DNA of 64,000 nt from Moniliophthora roreri. Taxonomy: Eukaryota; Basidiomycota; Agaricomycetes; Agaricales; Marasmiaceae. Shown one piece after another: positions 24,475 to 36,673 of the stretch (positions are counted from its first letter, which is position 1; every line of letters begins with the position of its first letter). The stretch covers positions 62,001 to 126,000 of the forward strand of contig LATX02000246.1 of the NCBI GenBank assembly GCA_001466705.2, given 5' to 3'. The translations under genes and the position numbers were made by a program. The notes under the pieces are model-generated. The model had not been told where the DNA came from and ran no database searches. It saw only the letters and a program-made list of their open reading frames with translations.

Positions 24475-24729
24475 TCACTTGGGTGGGGGAGAACTGTACG
24501 GCTTCCTCTTCTTTGTTGGTGACTCTGAAGATGAGTTGTCGTCAGAACGAGAACGGGAGGTACCAGTATCGATGGATAACTGGCAGAGCGCTGCGAGAGC
24601 TCCTGGTACCTGAACCAAGGGTGGCGTTGCGAGGGTCAGATTGTGCAACCAACGGGATATTAGAAGAGCCGGAAGAACTCGACGAGCGCGCTGGTACTGG
24701 AGGGAGTGGCATCTCCAGGTTCGGAGCTG
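24475..24729 (-). pseudogene. 3' fragment of HNH-domain gene (unit A)
   Basis: Matches the last part of the unit B HNH gene (27993-28249): LEMPLPPVP, RSSSSSGSSNIPLVAQSDPRN, then a frame change. Everything upstream, including the nuclease domain, is removed by the deletion ending at 24729. The fragment abuts the promoter of the plus-strand neighbour. Confidence 0.85.
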
Positions 24730-24883
24730 TTAGTGGCCAAAATTTTGGGCCAAATCTGTCGGTGCCATGGTTGAACCGCGTCAAGTCACATTGCGACGCA
24801 TTGGTGCCGAGCTCACGTGAGTTCTGTTGAACAAGTCACAATGGTATGTGACAGGCGCGTAACGCTCCTCCCTTTTTACCACC

Positions 24884-26042
24884 ATGTCGCTGCTGAACCA
24901 CCTCCCCCTCCTTAGTCAACTCACGGCACAGACATCGGAAAAAGACGATCCTGTTGAGAGCTACCGTCTAAATTCACTCGAAGTTGATTCTAAATTGGTC
25001 AGACCAGTAAGCACTTCGTTCTATGCACCCGTGTATTGATTACTCACAATTTGACAGTTATACGCCCTTGAATTTTTTATGGGTATCAATTATGGTGAAT
25101 TGAGACTCGAGAAGTCTCCCAATACTGTACATGGTACGTACTCTGCTCGTTTCTCATCGAACTCAATCCTGATTTAAATTCCAGTTCGTTCGAGCATAAA
25201 GAGACTACTTCAAGATCAGAAGCTGGCCCTGATACCTACGGAAGAGACGCTTGACAAGCTTTTAAAACTACATTCCCAAAACTTGGAGTGCGAAGTCTAC
25301 GCTAGGACACGTTACAGGGATGTGAGTTTGCTGTTGGTTCACTCTGATATTCTTTAACACCCTCCCCAGGTACTTCCGCACCAAGAGTACGAGTACCTCG
25401 TGCGATCTTTTGACCTGAAGGAACCTCTTTCCATCATATCGCATGATGGCTCCCGCCACACCTACACACCCCCACACGATAACTTGCCTCATTTTCGCTC
25501 CACGGCTCATCCGTTCTTGGTTGTCCGCAATGCGGCATCCACTCTTTTCGCAGCAGCTCTTCGACGCCTACCTGTGAAGGATGTCAAAGTTATGGTGATC
25601 CGGAGCAAGTGGTACAAGGCACCACCGACTTTTGCTCAGAAACCTGATTGGAAGGAGTTAGGACATCCTCTCGACCGAGTGGGCGACCCCGTGGAGGAAA
25701 TCCTGGCACCACGAGAACGAAATTTGCCCGGACCTGATATCGGATACATCTCCCTCGACTTCGTACACGAGTCTAGCTCCAAGCATCGCGTCGCAGCACA
25801 TGGCGTACATACAGAAACCCGGGACCAAACGTTGGGTCAAGAAGATGAGGAAGATTGTAGACCGCAAAATAAGGTATGAGGAGGAGGTCTCGAACGACAA
25901 GCAAATCAAGTCGTATAGGCAGGAGAGGAGTCGGTCGTACGACGAGGTGATGCGGACTAGTCGAGTGTCTTCCCGGTTTGCGCCGTACGTAAGGCCCAAA
26001 CGTAAAACTCGTGCCTTGGATGATATATCCGTCCCATTATGA
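24884..26042 (+). pseudogene. HNH-less paralogue, unit A copy, frameshifted
   Basis: Exons 24884-25006, 25058-25133, 25185-25321 and 25370-26042 correspond one-to-one to the unit B and C copies with the same intron phases. Within the last exon an extra C near 25711 (GGCACCACGAG against GGCACACGAG in unit B) shifts the frame. The conserved tail (AYIQKPGTKRWVKKMRKIV to LDDISVPL) is therefore only found in another frame (25800-26042). The rest is well conserved, so the break is recent. A sequencing error cannot be excluded. Confidence 0.82.
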
Positions 26043-26548
26043 GACGATGTTGTTTTTATCTTATACCTATTTCTTGGAAGGCACCATTGTATCGTTAAGA
26101 GCATAACCTTGTACCATATCGTTGTATCATTACGCGCACGCATTACATTTTACGCAGCCCATTTCATTAGTATGCTTATGCTTGACCACTTGTCGCGGTA
26201 GCAGTCACGAATTGCCTGTACCCTCAAAGCGGTAAGAGTCGGACGGGTCGACTCATTGGTGAGACGACGGTGCAGTATCCTTATAAACAAGGTGGTAAAA
26301 CCCACGTTCCCCAATGACGGGTTCGGTTCGTACTGTTTCTTTCTTTTCTAATCTTGTGAATTTCAAGCTTCTTGCTCGGAGAGTTGCGAATCAAAAAGTC
26401 CAAATCGACACGCTCATGACATCAGTGTACAATTCAAAGCTTAAGGGATGCCAGCTTTCTTTTACCCCATTTCCAAACCTTCAGCGCGAACTCCAGCTTT
26501 TTGCGCATTTTCGAGTCTACTTGCTTCCTGCAACCAGATATATATCAG

Positions 26549-26859
26549 CTACATTCTCGAATCCACGAGATGCCCGTACCTGCTGATCTCAACCGGAGTG
26601 AAAAGCGATAAAAGTCGGTAAGTCACACCCACACTTAGCAGAACGCCTCTTTCCTTGCAATGTGGAAGATGTAATTTGAGCATCTCAATCGCATCTCTGG
26701 CCCGTCTTCCTGGTTCCGACGTTTCGCTCGGTCTACTATAGTCACCATTCACACAATCCCTCTCCGAAAAACAGCATACGACGCCCTCGCATCTGACCTC
26801 CTTCAATTCCGAGAAGAATGGATGCTGCAAGATTTCACCCAGAGCATTCCAATCCATCT
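26549..26859 (-). pseudogene. 3' fragment of F-box/LRR gene (unit A)
   Basis: Encodes MDWNALGEILQHPFFSELKE to GHLVDSRM, nearly identical to the end of the unit B F-box gene (32161-32471). The F-box and most of the LRR part are removed by the deletion at about 26859. Confidence 0.85.
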
Positions 26860-27311
26860 GAATTCTAAATCACAACTTCCAGTTCAAAGCTTTGACCCGC
26901 TTGGGTATGGGCAGGTACGTTTCTTTCTCCTCCTTAGCCTACAGTTCTGGTACTCAATTACACCCTAGCTTCTGGCGATTGCAGTGATCATCGAACCTCT
27001 CTACGCCGCGCTACGGCTCGCATTCTTTCGCCGACGCGAAATCGGGCGATGGCTTTTTCTTCAGCTCCCAAAATCACTGGTGGCACGGGACTCTTTTCAC
27101 CCTCACCGGGAAGAGGAATCCGTGGAAGGCTATACAGGAGAAAAGACTTTTGGGTGAATCAAAAGACGGGAACGTGTATTACCCTAACGGGCTGGATTTT
27201 GGCGAGGTACCGATCTCTAGAAGGTCGTCTGGGGTGTACGAGGAGAAATAAAGCAATGAGGATCTAGAACTAGGGAAGACAGTGCAAGTCACATTCCCGA
27301 GAACTGGTTGA
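26860..27311 (+). pseudogene. 3' fragment of multi-TM membrane gene (unit A)
   Basis: Corresponds to 36012-36441: the end of exon 4 (QSFDPLGYGQ), an intron ending at 26968, then LLAIAVIIEPLYAALRLAFF. An extra G near 27079 (CTGGTGGCACGG against CTGTGGCACGG) shifts the frame, and a TAA replaces TGG further on. The first four-fifths of the gene are deleted. Confidence 0.82.
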
Positions 27312-27992
27312 TCGAATTCGGCATAATAGGCTTAAGCCTTGCCATATAATCAGAATGGTATCTCTTTATCCTCCTGCGGGCAGATAGGACTGCTAGGATA
27401 ACTTGACAGTGCTTCGTTGTAACCGTTGCAGACCGATGAATGCTGTCCGGGATACCTGGGCTGAGAAGCACGCCACCATCTAGACTCCTTCTCAGCAGTT
27501 TCAGCGTATCACTAGCACTCAGTATCACGGTTTTCAACGTTCACATAACCCAAGTATGGTTCTTTGTCATATGAATTCGATATGTGTTGATGTTCAATGT
27601 AGAGAATCGGCTCCCGTCTTCTTTTGACAATGGATTGTTTGAGGCGACGTCTCTAAATATGTCCTGCATGTTTGAACGGATATCATTGCTCAAAAAAGGT
27701 GAACTATCGCAGGGACACCGTCCCGTATCAACGATACTTGTTCAAAAAATGTAGCTGATCACGATGGAGGTTGGATTCCAGGCTAGACTATAATAAAACT
27801 TTACAGTCCATTGTTGTACACTACGTGTAATAGTAGGAGTGACATAATATCCTCAATGGTCCAGCTATAGAGCAACCCGGGATACAGAGGCACGATAAGT
27901 AAATGTGCGTACAAATTGGCGACAAAGACAACATAAAAAAGAACGTGATAATCGTGAAACCATGAAGCGAAAATAGAAACTGAAGGAGTACA

Positions 27993-30281
27993 TCACTTGG
28001 GTGGGGGAGAACTGTACGGCTTCCTCTTCTTTGTTGGTGACTCTGAAGATGAGGTATCATCAGAACGAGAACGGGAGGTACCAGTTTCGATGGATAACTG
28101 TGGCAGAGCACTGCGAGAGCTCCTGGTACTTGAACCAAGGGTGGCGTTGCGAGGGTCAGATTGCGCAACCAACGGGATATTCGAAGAGCCGGAAGAGCTT
28201 GATGAGCGTGTTGGTACTGGAGGAGGTGGCATCTCCAAGTTCGGAGCTGAAGAAGACTGGAACGAAGACGTTGAACGCTCTCGCTCAGCATTCTGCCGGT
28301 GGGAAGCAGGCTCTGAGATAGGGTAATGTGGATTCCTAGCCCTTTCCCGACGCATGTTTTCTTCCGACTGTTTTCTGTGGATCGACGCCAATTCATCAAG
28401 TCGATAAGATCTCTTTGCTATCAAGTCCTTGGACATGTACCCTGGGTGAGGCAGTGTTCCTACATCATTATAATGGTGCACCGCTGAGCCCTTCCTTGAA
28501 GCCAGGCCGGTAGAACTACTCTGCAGCAGCTTCTGATTGGGCCCATAGCTTTTGTGAGGGTGAACTCCAGGACGTCTCGGGATTTTCAGTCTCTGATGCA
28601 CCTCCAAACTCGAATCATAAGACATTCCGGGCTGTTTGCCATTCCGTGGTTCAGAAACGATGCTGGGACGTTGAGAAAGGTCGAGCAGACTATGACTTCG
28701 CCCAGTGAGCGATTTGGAACGTAGCGGAGATTCGTGAGTGGATTTTGGTCCTCCAAACCGATTCGATAGACGCGTATTGCTGTCCTTAGTACCAGACAAT
28801 TTGAAGGCGGCGGGGGCTGTCACAGCACTTTTCGAGGTAGCATGATGCCTCGGCCCAAAGAAGTCATGGTCTTGGTTCGCTGGATCGTCCTGACCGTGAT
28901 GGCCGGTTGCTGTCGTATCAGTGATAGTGAAAGCCGGTGGAGCGCCAAAAACTGTGGCATTCTCACCGTTTAAGCTGCTGTCATAGTCCTTGGTGTCGTC
29001 CTCTTCACCGTCTGATGCCTCCGTATCTTCACCATCAGAAACATCGCTAACCTCTTCCATTATGCCAGGGAGAAGCTTCCCTTTCTCCTTTGCTTCTGCT
29101 GCACCACCGACAGAGCTGTCAAGGTCGTCGTGAACATCTATGGGATTCGGAAGATCGCCCTGGTCTTTAGGAGAGATCCCATCGTTCGCATCAGCCTTGT
29201 TATGACGGTCGCGCTGCTCGTTCGGTTTCTGACTAATGTACTCAGCCGTCCAAACGTCATAGATTTTAAACACCAGCAAAGCAGAAGGTTCGCGTTGATA
29301 GAGCTTCGCTCGCTCCATGTCCCCAAGGGCTGCTATCTTCTGGCCAGCATTAAAGATCGCATAGAATGGGTGGATATGGCTCTCAATTGCTCGAAGCACG
29401 GGATGATCATAGGGATAAGGGCACTCCGTATACCCAAGTGCGTTCGCGAATTTGTCTTCCGCAGATCCTGGAAGGTTTTCATCAGTGTTTTTGATGAAGA
29501 TCGAGCGGTCGGCATTGAATGACAGAGGTACGAATGAATAAATCCAGAACTCGTTGTCAAATTTCTATGAATTATCACCTTGTTAGCACCCATATATTGG
29601 GATGCAAGAGAACTTACCTGGTCGAACAGATCTTTGGTACCAGGTGCAAGTGCATACACCATGATTTCCTCGATGACCTCGACTGTCGGAAAGAACATGA
29701 AAGCCCCGGAATCAAATGCTTTGTGATGATTAGCTTGTACTAAGGGATGCTTCAGTGAAGATATTGATTGGAGGCAGAAACTTGACATACTGACGCCAAT
29801 GTTCCCGGAAGAATCCACATTGAGTGTACCGATCCCCTTTCCCCATTTGGGTTCAAGATGTTTGAGCTATGGGGGATTATTATTAAGAGATAGAGTGCAA
29901 GGAGAATTGTATGATATGTACCATTGATTTGGGAGTGCTTCGCCTCAGCACATGAAAAAAGTGGTTGTCACGGTTGCCACTCATACTTTCGCGAGTCATC
30001 ATGCAACGTTGGCCGTACCGTGACCGATTTACAACCTCGATTTTTCTGTCCTCATGGAGATTGAAGCTCGGATCCGTATGTTTTTGTGGAGTCCCGGTCA
30101 CTTGCGGTGGCCCATCCGACGACACCCGATATTCAGAGATATCCGAGGATGGTGGTGCAGCAGCATCTTGAAAACGCACAAATTCCCAGTACCCGCAGAT
30201 TTCACACTGGCAGCTACTACTGTGCGTTCTCTTATCACTGGAGTTCTTGCTTTTCCGCCGGACAGTGTTTCGTGATGACAT
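27993..30281 (-). CDS. HNH endonuclease-domain protein (unit B)
   Basis: Exons 30281-29922, 29866-29791, 29739-29618 and 29564-27993; introns of 55, 51 and 53 nt; 709 aa. The N-terminus has a CQCEICG zinc-knuckle-like cluster. The HNH domain (about residues 100-165) spans exons 1-3: CMMTRESMSGNRDNHFFH, then LEPKWGKG..NVDSSGNIGV, then QANHHKAFDSGAFMFFPT, giving the H..N..H pattern of fungal HNH_2-type proteins. After it come FWIYSFVPLSFNADRSIF and ESHIHPFYAIFNAGQKIAAL, then a long low-complexity Ser/Pro-rich tail with basic ends (TKKRK), suggesting a nuclear protein. The target is unknown. Divergent from the gene at 30503, with 221 bp between start codons. Unit C carries a paralogue, unit A only its tail. 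Confidence 0.82.
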
Positions 30282-30502
30282 GACTGATGATTGAAGAGAA
30301 TGAGCGTTTGGAGGTTAGACAAGGAATGAGAGAATCGCCCGATCAGCTGTTAGTGGCCAAAAATTTGGGCCAAATCTGTCGGTGCCATGGTTGAACCGCG
30401 TCAAGTCACATTGCGACATTGGTTGCCGAGCTCACGTGAGTTCTGTTGAACAAGTCACAATGGTATGTGACAGGCGCGTAACACTCCTTCCTTTTTACCA
30501 CC
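30282..30502. promoter_or_regulatory. Shared bidirectional promoter, unit B
   Basis: 221 bp between divergent start codons. It contains GTCACA (30405-30410 and 30454-30459), TGTGAC (30466-30471), and the palindrome CTCACGTGAG with CACGTG at 30433-30438. The same arrangement occurs in unit A (CACGTG 24814-24819) and unit C (CACGTG 38959-38964; GTCACA 38929; TGTGAC 38938), although the rest has diverged in C. Conservation in C suggests functional sites, perhaps for a bHLH-type factor. Confidence 0.55.
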
Positions 30503-31660
30503 ATGTCGCTGCTGAGCCACCTCCCCCTCCTTAGCCAACTCACGGCGCAGACATCAGAAAAAGACGATCCTGTTGAGAGCTACCGTCTAAATTCACTCGA
30601 AGCTGATTCTAAAATGGCCGGACCAGTAAGCACCTCGCTCTAAGCACCCGTGTATTGATACTCACAATCTAACAGCTATACGCCCTTGAATTCTTTATGG
30701 GCATCAATTATGGTGAATTGAGACTCGAGACGTCTCCCAATATCGTACATGGTACGCACTCTGCTCGTTTCTCATCGGACTCAATTCTGACTTTTAATTC
30801 CAGTTCGTTCGAGCATAAAAAGACTACTTCAAGATCAGAAGTTGGCCCTGATACCTACGGAAGAGACGCTTGACAAGCTTCTAAAACTACATTGCCAAAA
30901 TTTAAGCTGCGAAGTGTACGATAGGACACGTTACACGGATGTGAGTTCGCCGTTGGTTCACTCTGATATTCTTTAACACCCTCCCCAGGTACTTCCGCAC
31001 CAAGAGTACGAGTACCTCGTGCGGTCTTTTGACCTGAAGGAACCTCTTTCCACCATATCGCACGATGGCTCCCGCCACACCTACACATCCCCACACGATC
31101 ATTTGCCTCATTTTCGCTCCACGGCTCATCCGTTCTTGGTCGTCCGCAATACGGCATCCACTCTTTTCGCAGCAGTTCTTCGACGCCTACCTGTGAAGGA
31201 TGTCAAAGTTATGGTGATTCAAGACAAGTGGTACAAAGCACCGCCGACGTTCGCCCAGAAACCCAACTGGAAGGAGTTAGGTCATCCTCTAGACAAGCTC
31301 GGCGACCCCGTGGAAGAAATCCTGGCACACGAGGAAGAAGTTTGCCCGGACCTGATACCAGATACATCTTCCTCAACTTCGTACACGAGCCTAGCTACAA
31401 GTATCACGTCGCAGCACATGGCGTACATACAGAAGCCCGGGACCAAACGCTGGGTCAAGAAGATGAGGAAGATCGTAAACCGCCAAATAAGGTACGAGGA
31501 GGAGGTCTCGAACGACAAGCAGATCAAGTCGTATAGGCAGGAGAAGAGTCGGTCGTACGACGAGGTGATGCGGACTAGTCGAGTGTCTTCCCGGTTTGCG
31601 CCGTACCTTAGGCCCAAATGTAAAACTCGTGCCTTGGATGATATATCCGTCCCATTATGA
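30503..31660 (+). CDS. HNH-less paralogue of the HNH gene (unit B)
   Basis: Exons 30503-30625, 30676-30751, 30804-30940 and 30989-31660; 335 aa; start in ACCACCATG. I know no named family for it. It appears homologous to its divergent HNH neighbour. Exon 2 is 76 nt in both, introns 2 and 3 have the same phases (1 and 0), exon 2 peptides align without gaps (L..LE...G...G.L....S.N), exon 3 shares a PTEE/PTVE motif, and exon 4 shares HPFLVVRNA with HPFYAIFNAG. The catalytic NHHKAFD segment is replaced by SSIKRLL, so no nuclease activity is expected from this core. The tail is basic (GTKRWVKKMRKI) and ends LDDISVPL. It could be a regulator or partner of the nuclease; this is inference. Confidence 0.8.
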
Positions 31661-32160
31661 GACGATGTTGTTTTTATCTTATACCTATTTCTTGGAAGGC
31701 ACCATTGTATCGTTAAGAGCATAACCTTGTACCATATCGTTGTATCATTACGCGCACGCATTACATTTTACGCAGCCCATTTCATTAGTATGCTTATGCT
31801 TGACCACTTGTCGCGGTAGCAGTCACGAATTGCCTGTACCCTCAAAGCGGTAAGAGTCGGACGGGTCGACTCATTGGTGAGACGACGGTGCAGTATCCTT
31901 ATAAACAAGGTGGTAAAACCCACGTTCCCCAATGACGGGTTCGGTTCGTACTGTTTCTTTCTTTTCTAATCTTATGAATTTCAAGCTTCTTGCTCGGAGA
32001 GTTGCGAATCAAAAAGTCCAAATCGATACGCTCATAACATCGGTGTACAATTCAAAGGGATGCCAGCTTTCCTTTACCCCATTTCCAAACCTTCAGCGCG
32101 AACTCCAGCTTTTTGCGTTTTTTCGAGCCTACTTGCTTCCTGCAACCAGATATATATCAG
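31661..32160. other. Convergent 3' spacer
   Basis: Lies between the HNH-less gene and the F-box gene, which converge here. It is nearly identical to 26043-26548 in unit A. I see no gene. Confidence 0.55.
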
Positions 32161-33539
32161 CTACATTCTCGAATCCACGAGATGCCCGTACCTGGTGATC
32201 TCAACCGGAGTGAAAAGCGATAAAAGTCGGTAAGTCACACCAACACTTAGCAGAACGCCTCTTTCCTTGCAACGTGGAAGATGTAGTTTGAGCATCTCAA
32301 TCGCATCTCTGGCCCGTCTTCCTGGTTCCGACGTTTCGCTCGGTCTACTATAGTCACCATTCACACAATCCCTCTCCGAAAAACAGCATACGACGCCCCC
32401 GCATCTGACCTCCTTCAATTCCGAGAAGAATGGATGCTGCAAGATTTCATCCAGAGCATTCCAATCCATCTCAGGGTGCTCCAAGATGACGTATGAGAGA
32501 TCCAAGGCGTGTAGCCCTTGGCCGGCAGTCCCAGCGAGATGTTCTAGGATAGGAAGGAGATAGTTTGTAGGATTCTCGAAGAGGTTGTTGTCCCCAAACC
32601 GGATTGCTAAACGAAGCCTCCGAAGGTTCGTATTCTTTGCGAGATTCAGCGCCTCGATAATATATCGTTCTTCAAAATGATCAGCGCTAGGTACATTGGA
32701 GTAGGAAATGGCTTCGCACCTTGGAGCCTGACAACGTCCTGCGCCGTGATGCCAGCATGCGATTTTTTGACAAACTTGACATCGACATCCAGCTCGTGCA
32801 AATTCTCCCCCGCCTCTCTTAAAATCCGTTTGATTTGCGTATCTCCCAAATGAAACGTCATATAGTTTTTCATGAGATGACTCGAGCGAACTCGTAGGGA
32901 CTTGAGAGCACGGAAGCTACAATTATCCAACATGTTTGGATACAGCCGGTCATTGTTCACGTCCAGCGTGAGCTCCGTTATTTGAGTCATGTCGATCTGT
33001 TCTGGATCGCGGTTTTGGGCTCCCCAATCCGTTAAAAAACATTCTGCAGTCTCCAATGACTGAAGGCCCTCGAAGGACCGGAATACGCGGGCCAATGAGG
33101 TCCGTGATGCAAAGTGAAAGTGTGCAATCTCCAATCGCTTCACCAGTCCTCCAAACTCACTCAGCATAGCACCCATCGCCTCACGCGGAGCTCGTTCCCA
33201 TTCATAACCATTACCCTCCATCCTCAGTGTATGTATTGATCCCCCAAACATCTTCACAAATTTCTTCGATGGCCAGCCATTGTACAACGCATGCAGATTG
33301 AGGAAAGCGACCTCCTTAACGTTTGCGTGTGTTAACGTTTCCAAATTGCTTTCACAGAGACGCAGAAGACTTTCGAGGTGATGCCATGACCGAATGGTGA
33401 TACGTCGAAAACCATATCGTCGTGTAGTGGGAACAAGAGACCGGCAGATGAGAGACAATTTTCGTATTATCTCGGGATGATCGTGGAGGTGGTCGATAAT
33501 GGCGAACATGATTTCGAATGGGATGTGTGGGATAGCCAT
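32161..33539 (-). CDS. F-box / leucine-rich-repeat-like protein
   Basis: Exons 33539-32720 and 32669-32161 with a 50-nt phase-1 intron; 442 aa. The N-terminus (IPHIPFEIMFAIIDHLHDH...LSLICRSLVPTTRRYGFRRI) is a typical basidiomycete F-box-like start. It is followed by irregular leucine-rich repeats (LKSLRVRSSHL, LRRLRLAIRF, LHALDLSYVIL). Such proteins usually serve as substrate adaptors of SCF ubiquitin ligases and occur in large fungal families. The final 25 residues after CKERGVL look less family-like, so an additional 3' intron is possible. Unit A keeps only its 3' end. Confidence 0.82.
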
Positions 33540-34952
33540 GACAACGTGGGGGCAGGCGTGCTAGTAGCAACTTGGTGGATATATATGTGTTTGATATGCA
33601 TCGCTAATGGACATCTGTCAACACTGCACAGGTTAACCACATGTTTGATTAATATATAGGCGAGGATCTATGCTTACCGTCTCAGTGATGATAACGTCTC
33701 TCTAGATCTACCTTTCTCAGCATGGCGCCGACTGTCTGAGTTCTAGGAGCTTCATACTCAACGGTTCCTCGACCGCATTCCGCCTTCTTCCGGTTTAATT
33801 AAGTAGCGGGTCCACAAGGAGAATTCTCAGAAGCTCCTCGAAGCCTGGGCAAGAAAGGCAACACAGGCGTTGTACAGGTTGGAAAATGGACTTCCTCGTG
33901 GATGAATAACTGGAGTAACTGCCCGACAGACGTATCAATGCAAGACCCTGAAGGTCACGGTTACCACGGGTAACGGGGTGGATAATAGCAATGGCGTTGC
34001 GAGTGAGCCTTGATTCTGAGGCCTGATAATATATTCACGAGATGCGGCTGAGTTTGTCAACGAAACAGATGAAAGATAATCACCTTGGCAGTATCGTTGA
34101 GGCGCTTGAGAGGTCCGTTCGGACTGTCTTGACTCTTGAAAGGAGATCCTGGCATGGTAATGGTGGTAAGCGATGCATCGGCGCCTCGGCTCCGAGTCAC
34201 CGCGAACCCTCTTCTTCCGCTATCATCACTACTACTCGACGCGAAAACGATTCTTCACCCAATAACTCATAGAGAAAGAGACACATACTGGCCGGATAGG
34301 TGAGCTGAAAATCTATATTTTCTGGTATCTCTTTTCCTGACTTTTTATCAAACTAGAGAGCTTGCCGACCTTTCGGAGTATCAAATCATAATCCATACTG
34401 AGCCCCCAAGGTTATCCTGGGCAATACTCGGCCATCCATACCTATCATGACGTTGACACCGTGACGTAGGCCAGGGAAAATTCAACGATTGTCAAGAGGT
34501 GGGCCTCTAGCATGGTCTATCTGCCTCTTGGAACTCGAAAAACTGTCAGCTTCGACAAACCATGCACATCGAAAGAAACGTAGATCGCGTATCGCAGTTA
34601 CAGCCGGACGTCGTAACCCAGTTATAATAATAGTACCTCGTCATTTATAGCACCACAGCCCATCTCTCGCTGTCGATCCCCGGGCATACTCATACTCCGA
34701 CTGTATGTCCCAACGCTTGCATCAACGCTCTAGGTTTGACCATCTGAAGATCATTGATGGGGGATAGGGACGCTGGGAAGAAGTGAACTTTCCAACCATC
34801 ATCATGATAGTTTACAACGGAGACGATGCGCATAGTATGATGGAGTCCCAAGCAGCCTGGATTTTACCGTCGTCCATAAAGAGCACGGTGTAAATCGTCT
34901 CCCCCTTCACGACCACCTCCCCTCGAGTTGGGAATTCTGAGAATTCCGCATC
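33540..34952. other. Spacer, no gene recognised
   Basis: About 1.4 kb between the divergent F-box and membrane genes. An open frame at 34042-34272 has no recognisable features. It probably holds both promoters; I cannot pin sites. Confidence 0.5.
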
Positions 34953-36441
34953 ATGGCTGAGCCAGATACTCTCCTGGCCTATAACATCTACAACTCCTAC
35001 AACAAGGATGTTGTTGGATACCTCGTCTGTGTCGCTCAAAGCGACCGAGATCCTGATATGCAAGGATACGCAGTCCGGTTGTCAGGTACGCATCCACTCA
35101 TGGTCTCTTATTGCAACTACGCCTGATACGACTGTCAAATAGCGTTCGTGGCCAACGTTTGCATTGGTACGTTTGCCGGCCATTTGGTTCACCTTGTGCA
35201 CTCAAATACCCCCAGCTATCCTCATAACGTGGTCGGAGGAAGAAGTTCGTTCATCCGTCAATCTTGTTCTGTTGCAAGTCTACACAATTCTGTTGGCTAC
35301 AGCTATCTCTTTGATCCGCCACAATCTCTCCATTGCCGATGCCCACTTCACCCTTACCATCACCATCTCACCCCTCGGCGTATACTTTGTTTACTCCCTT
35401 TACCGGTTCGTCCGGAAACGACCCAATCACTTGTACGCTCGCCTTGGAACGTCACGGTCCTCAAAAGTCATCATCGCCATCTTGACCACCATCATGCTCG
35501 CATGGTGGATCGTCTTTGATCTCCTGATTTATTTCAGCAATATCTTCAAAGGCGAAGATTGTAATGTGACGTTCGCGGGATGGTTACTTTATAGCATCAT
35601 CGAGTCCATGCTCACGCTATCCTATGCATTTCTCCTTATACCGGTGTTGCCAATCTTTTGGATCATCTACTTTATTCGCCATTTCAAGGACATACGAAAC
35701 GAGTATAAACGGCACAAGGCGAAGCCCAGAGACACGTGGAGGGTGTTTAGCTGGGTTCAGCGGGGTTACTTGGCAGTAAAATTGTTCATAATTGCGCAGT
35801 GGTATGTTTTGGCTCCGAGTCTGTCTTCCTAATAAGGATACCTGCTGAAACCTCTGAGCAGGGACGTAATAGCCCTCTCACACCGCTGGCTCTTCTTCCT
35901 TTTCATATTCATATTCTATGTCTCATGGGGCAGCTCCCTTATCCTATGGGCGGTAGACACGCGTGTATGGTATTATGAACTCCTTCTCGCGGCACTTGGT
36001 ACGAATCCTGGGAATTCTAAATCGGAACTTCCGGCTCAAAGCTTTGACCCGCTTGGGTATGGGCAGGTACGTTTCTTTCTCTTCCTTAGCCTACAGTTCT
36101 GGTACTCAATTATACCCTAGCTTCTGGCAATCGCAGTGATCATCGAACCTCTCTACGCCGTGCTACGGCTCGCATTCTTTCGCCGACGCGAAATCGGGCG
36201 ATGGCTTTTTCTTCAGCTCCCAAAATCACTGTGGCACGGGATTGTTTTCATCCTCACCGGGAAGAGAAATCCGTGGAAGACTATACGGGAGAAAAGGCTT
36301 TTGGGTGAATCGAAAGACGGGCTAGATTTTGGCGAGGTACCGATCTCTAGAAGGTCGTCTGGGGTGTACGAGGAGAAATGGAGCAATGAGGATCTAGAAC
36401 TAGGGAAGACAGCGCAAGTCATATTCCCGAGAACTGGTTGA
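34953..36441 (+). CDS. Multi-pass membrane protein, unknown function
   Basis: Exons 34953-35085, 35143-35166, 35216-35801, 35862-36066 and 36121-36441, all phases consistent; 422 aa. I count about seven hydrophobic segments: FVANVCIAILITW; VNLVLLQVYTILLATAISLI; LTITISPLGVYFVYSLY; VIIAILTTIMLAWWIVFDLL; a long double segment around LSYAFLLIPVLPIFWIIYFI; WLFFLFIFIFYVSWGSSLIL; and LLAIAVIIEPLYAVLRLAFF. A charged C-terminal tail follows. Exon 2 is only 24 nt. It resembles an abundant Agaricomycete family of predicted membrane proteins without known function. Unit A holds a 3' remnant. Confidence 0.78.
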
Positions 36442-36673
36442 TAAGCTTAAGCCTTGCCGTATAATCTGAATGGTACCTCCTGCGGGCAGATAGGATTACT
36501 AGGATAACTTGACAGTGCTTCGTTGCGGTTGTACACCACATACAATATATAAGATAATAAACGACACGATTTCCCCAATAAGTAGTCCAGCTATAGAGTC
36601 GCTCGCGGTACAGAAACAGACAATAAATGAATGTAAAAATCATCGACAAAGACAACAGAAAAAAGAAGCGGTA

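Larger units (their letters stand above)
23876..27430 (+). repeat. Segmental duplication unit A (internally deleted)
   Basis: Collinear with unit B (27431-36520) but missing two blocks. At 24725-24729 unit B positions about 28250-30349 are absent, with a 5-bp AGCTG overlap. At about 26859 unit B positions about 32472-36011 are absent, with essentially no overlap. Adding the two deletions (about 2.1 and 3.5 kb) restores unit B's length of about 9.1 kb. Four genes are reduced to fragments or frameshifted. Confidence 0.88.
27431..36520 (+). repeat. Segmental duplication unit B (complete)
   Basis: Order: shared 3' spacer (27431-27992, equal to 23876-24474), HNH gene (minus), HNH-less paralogue (plus), F-box gene (minus), multi-TM gene (plus). 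The left and right borders both follow CTTGACAGTGCTTCGTTG (about 27404 and 36507). Confidence 0.85.
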
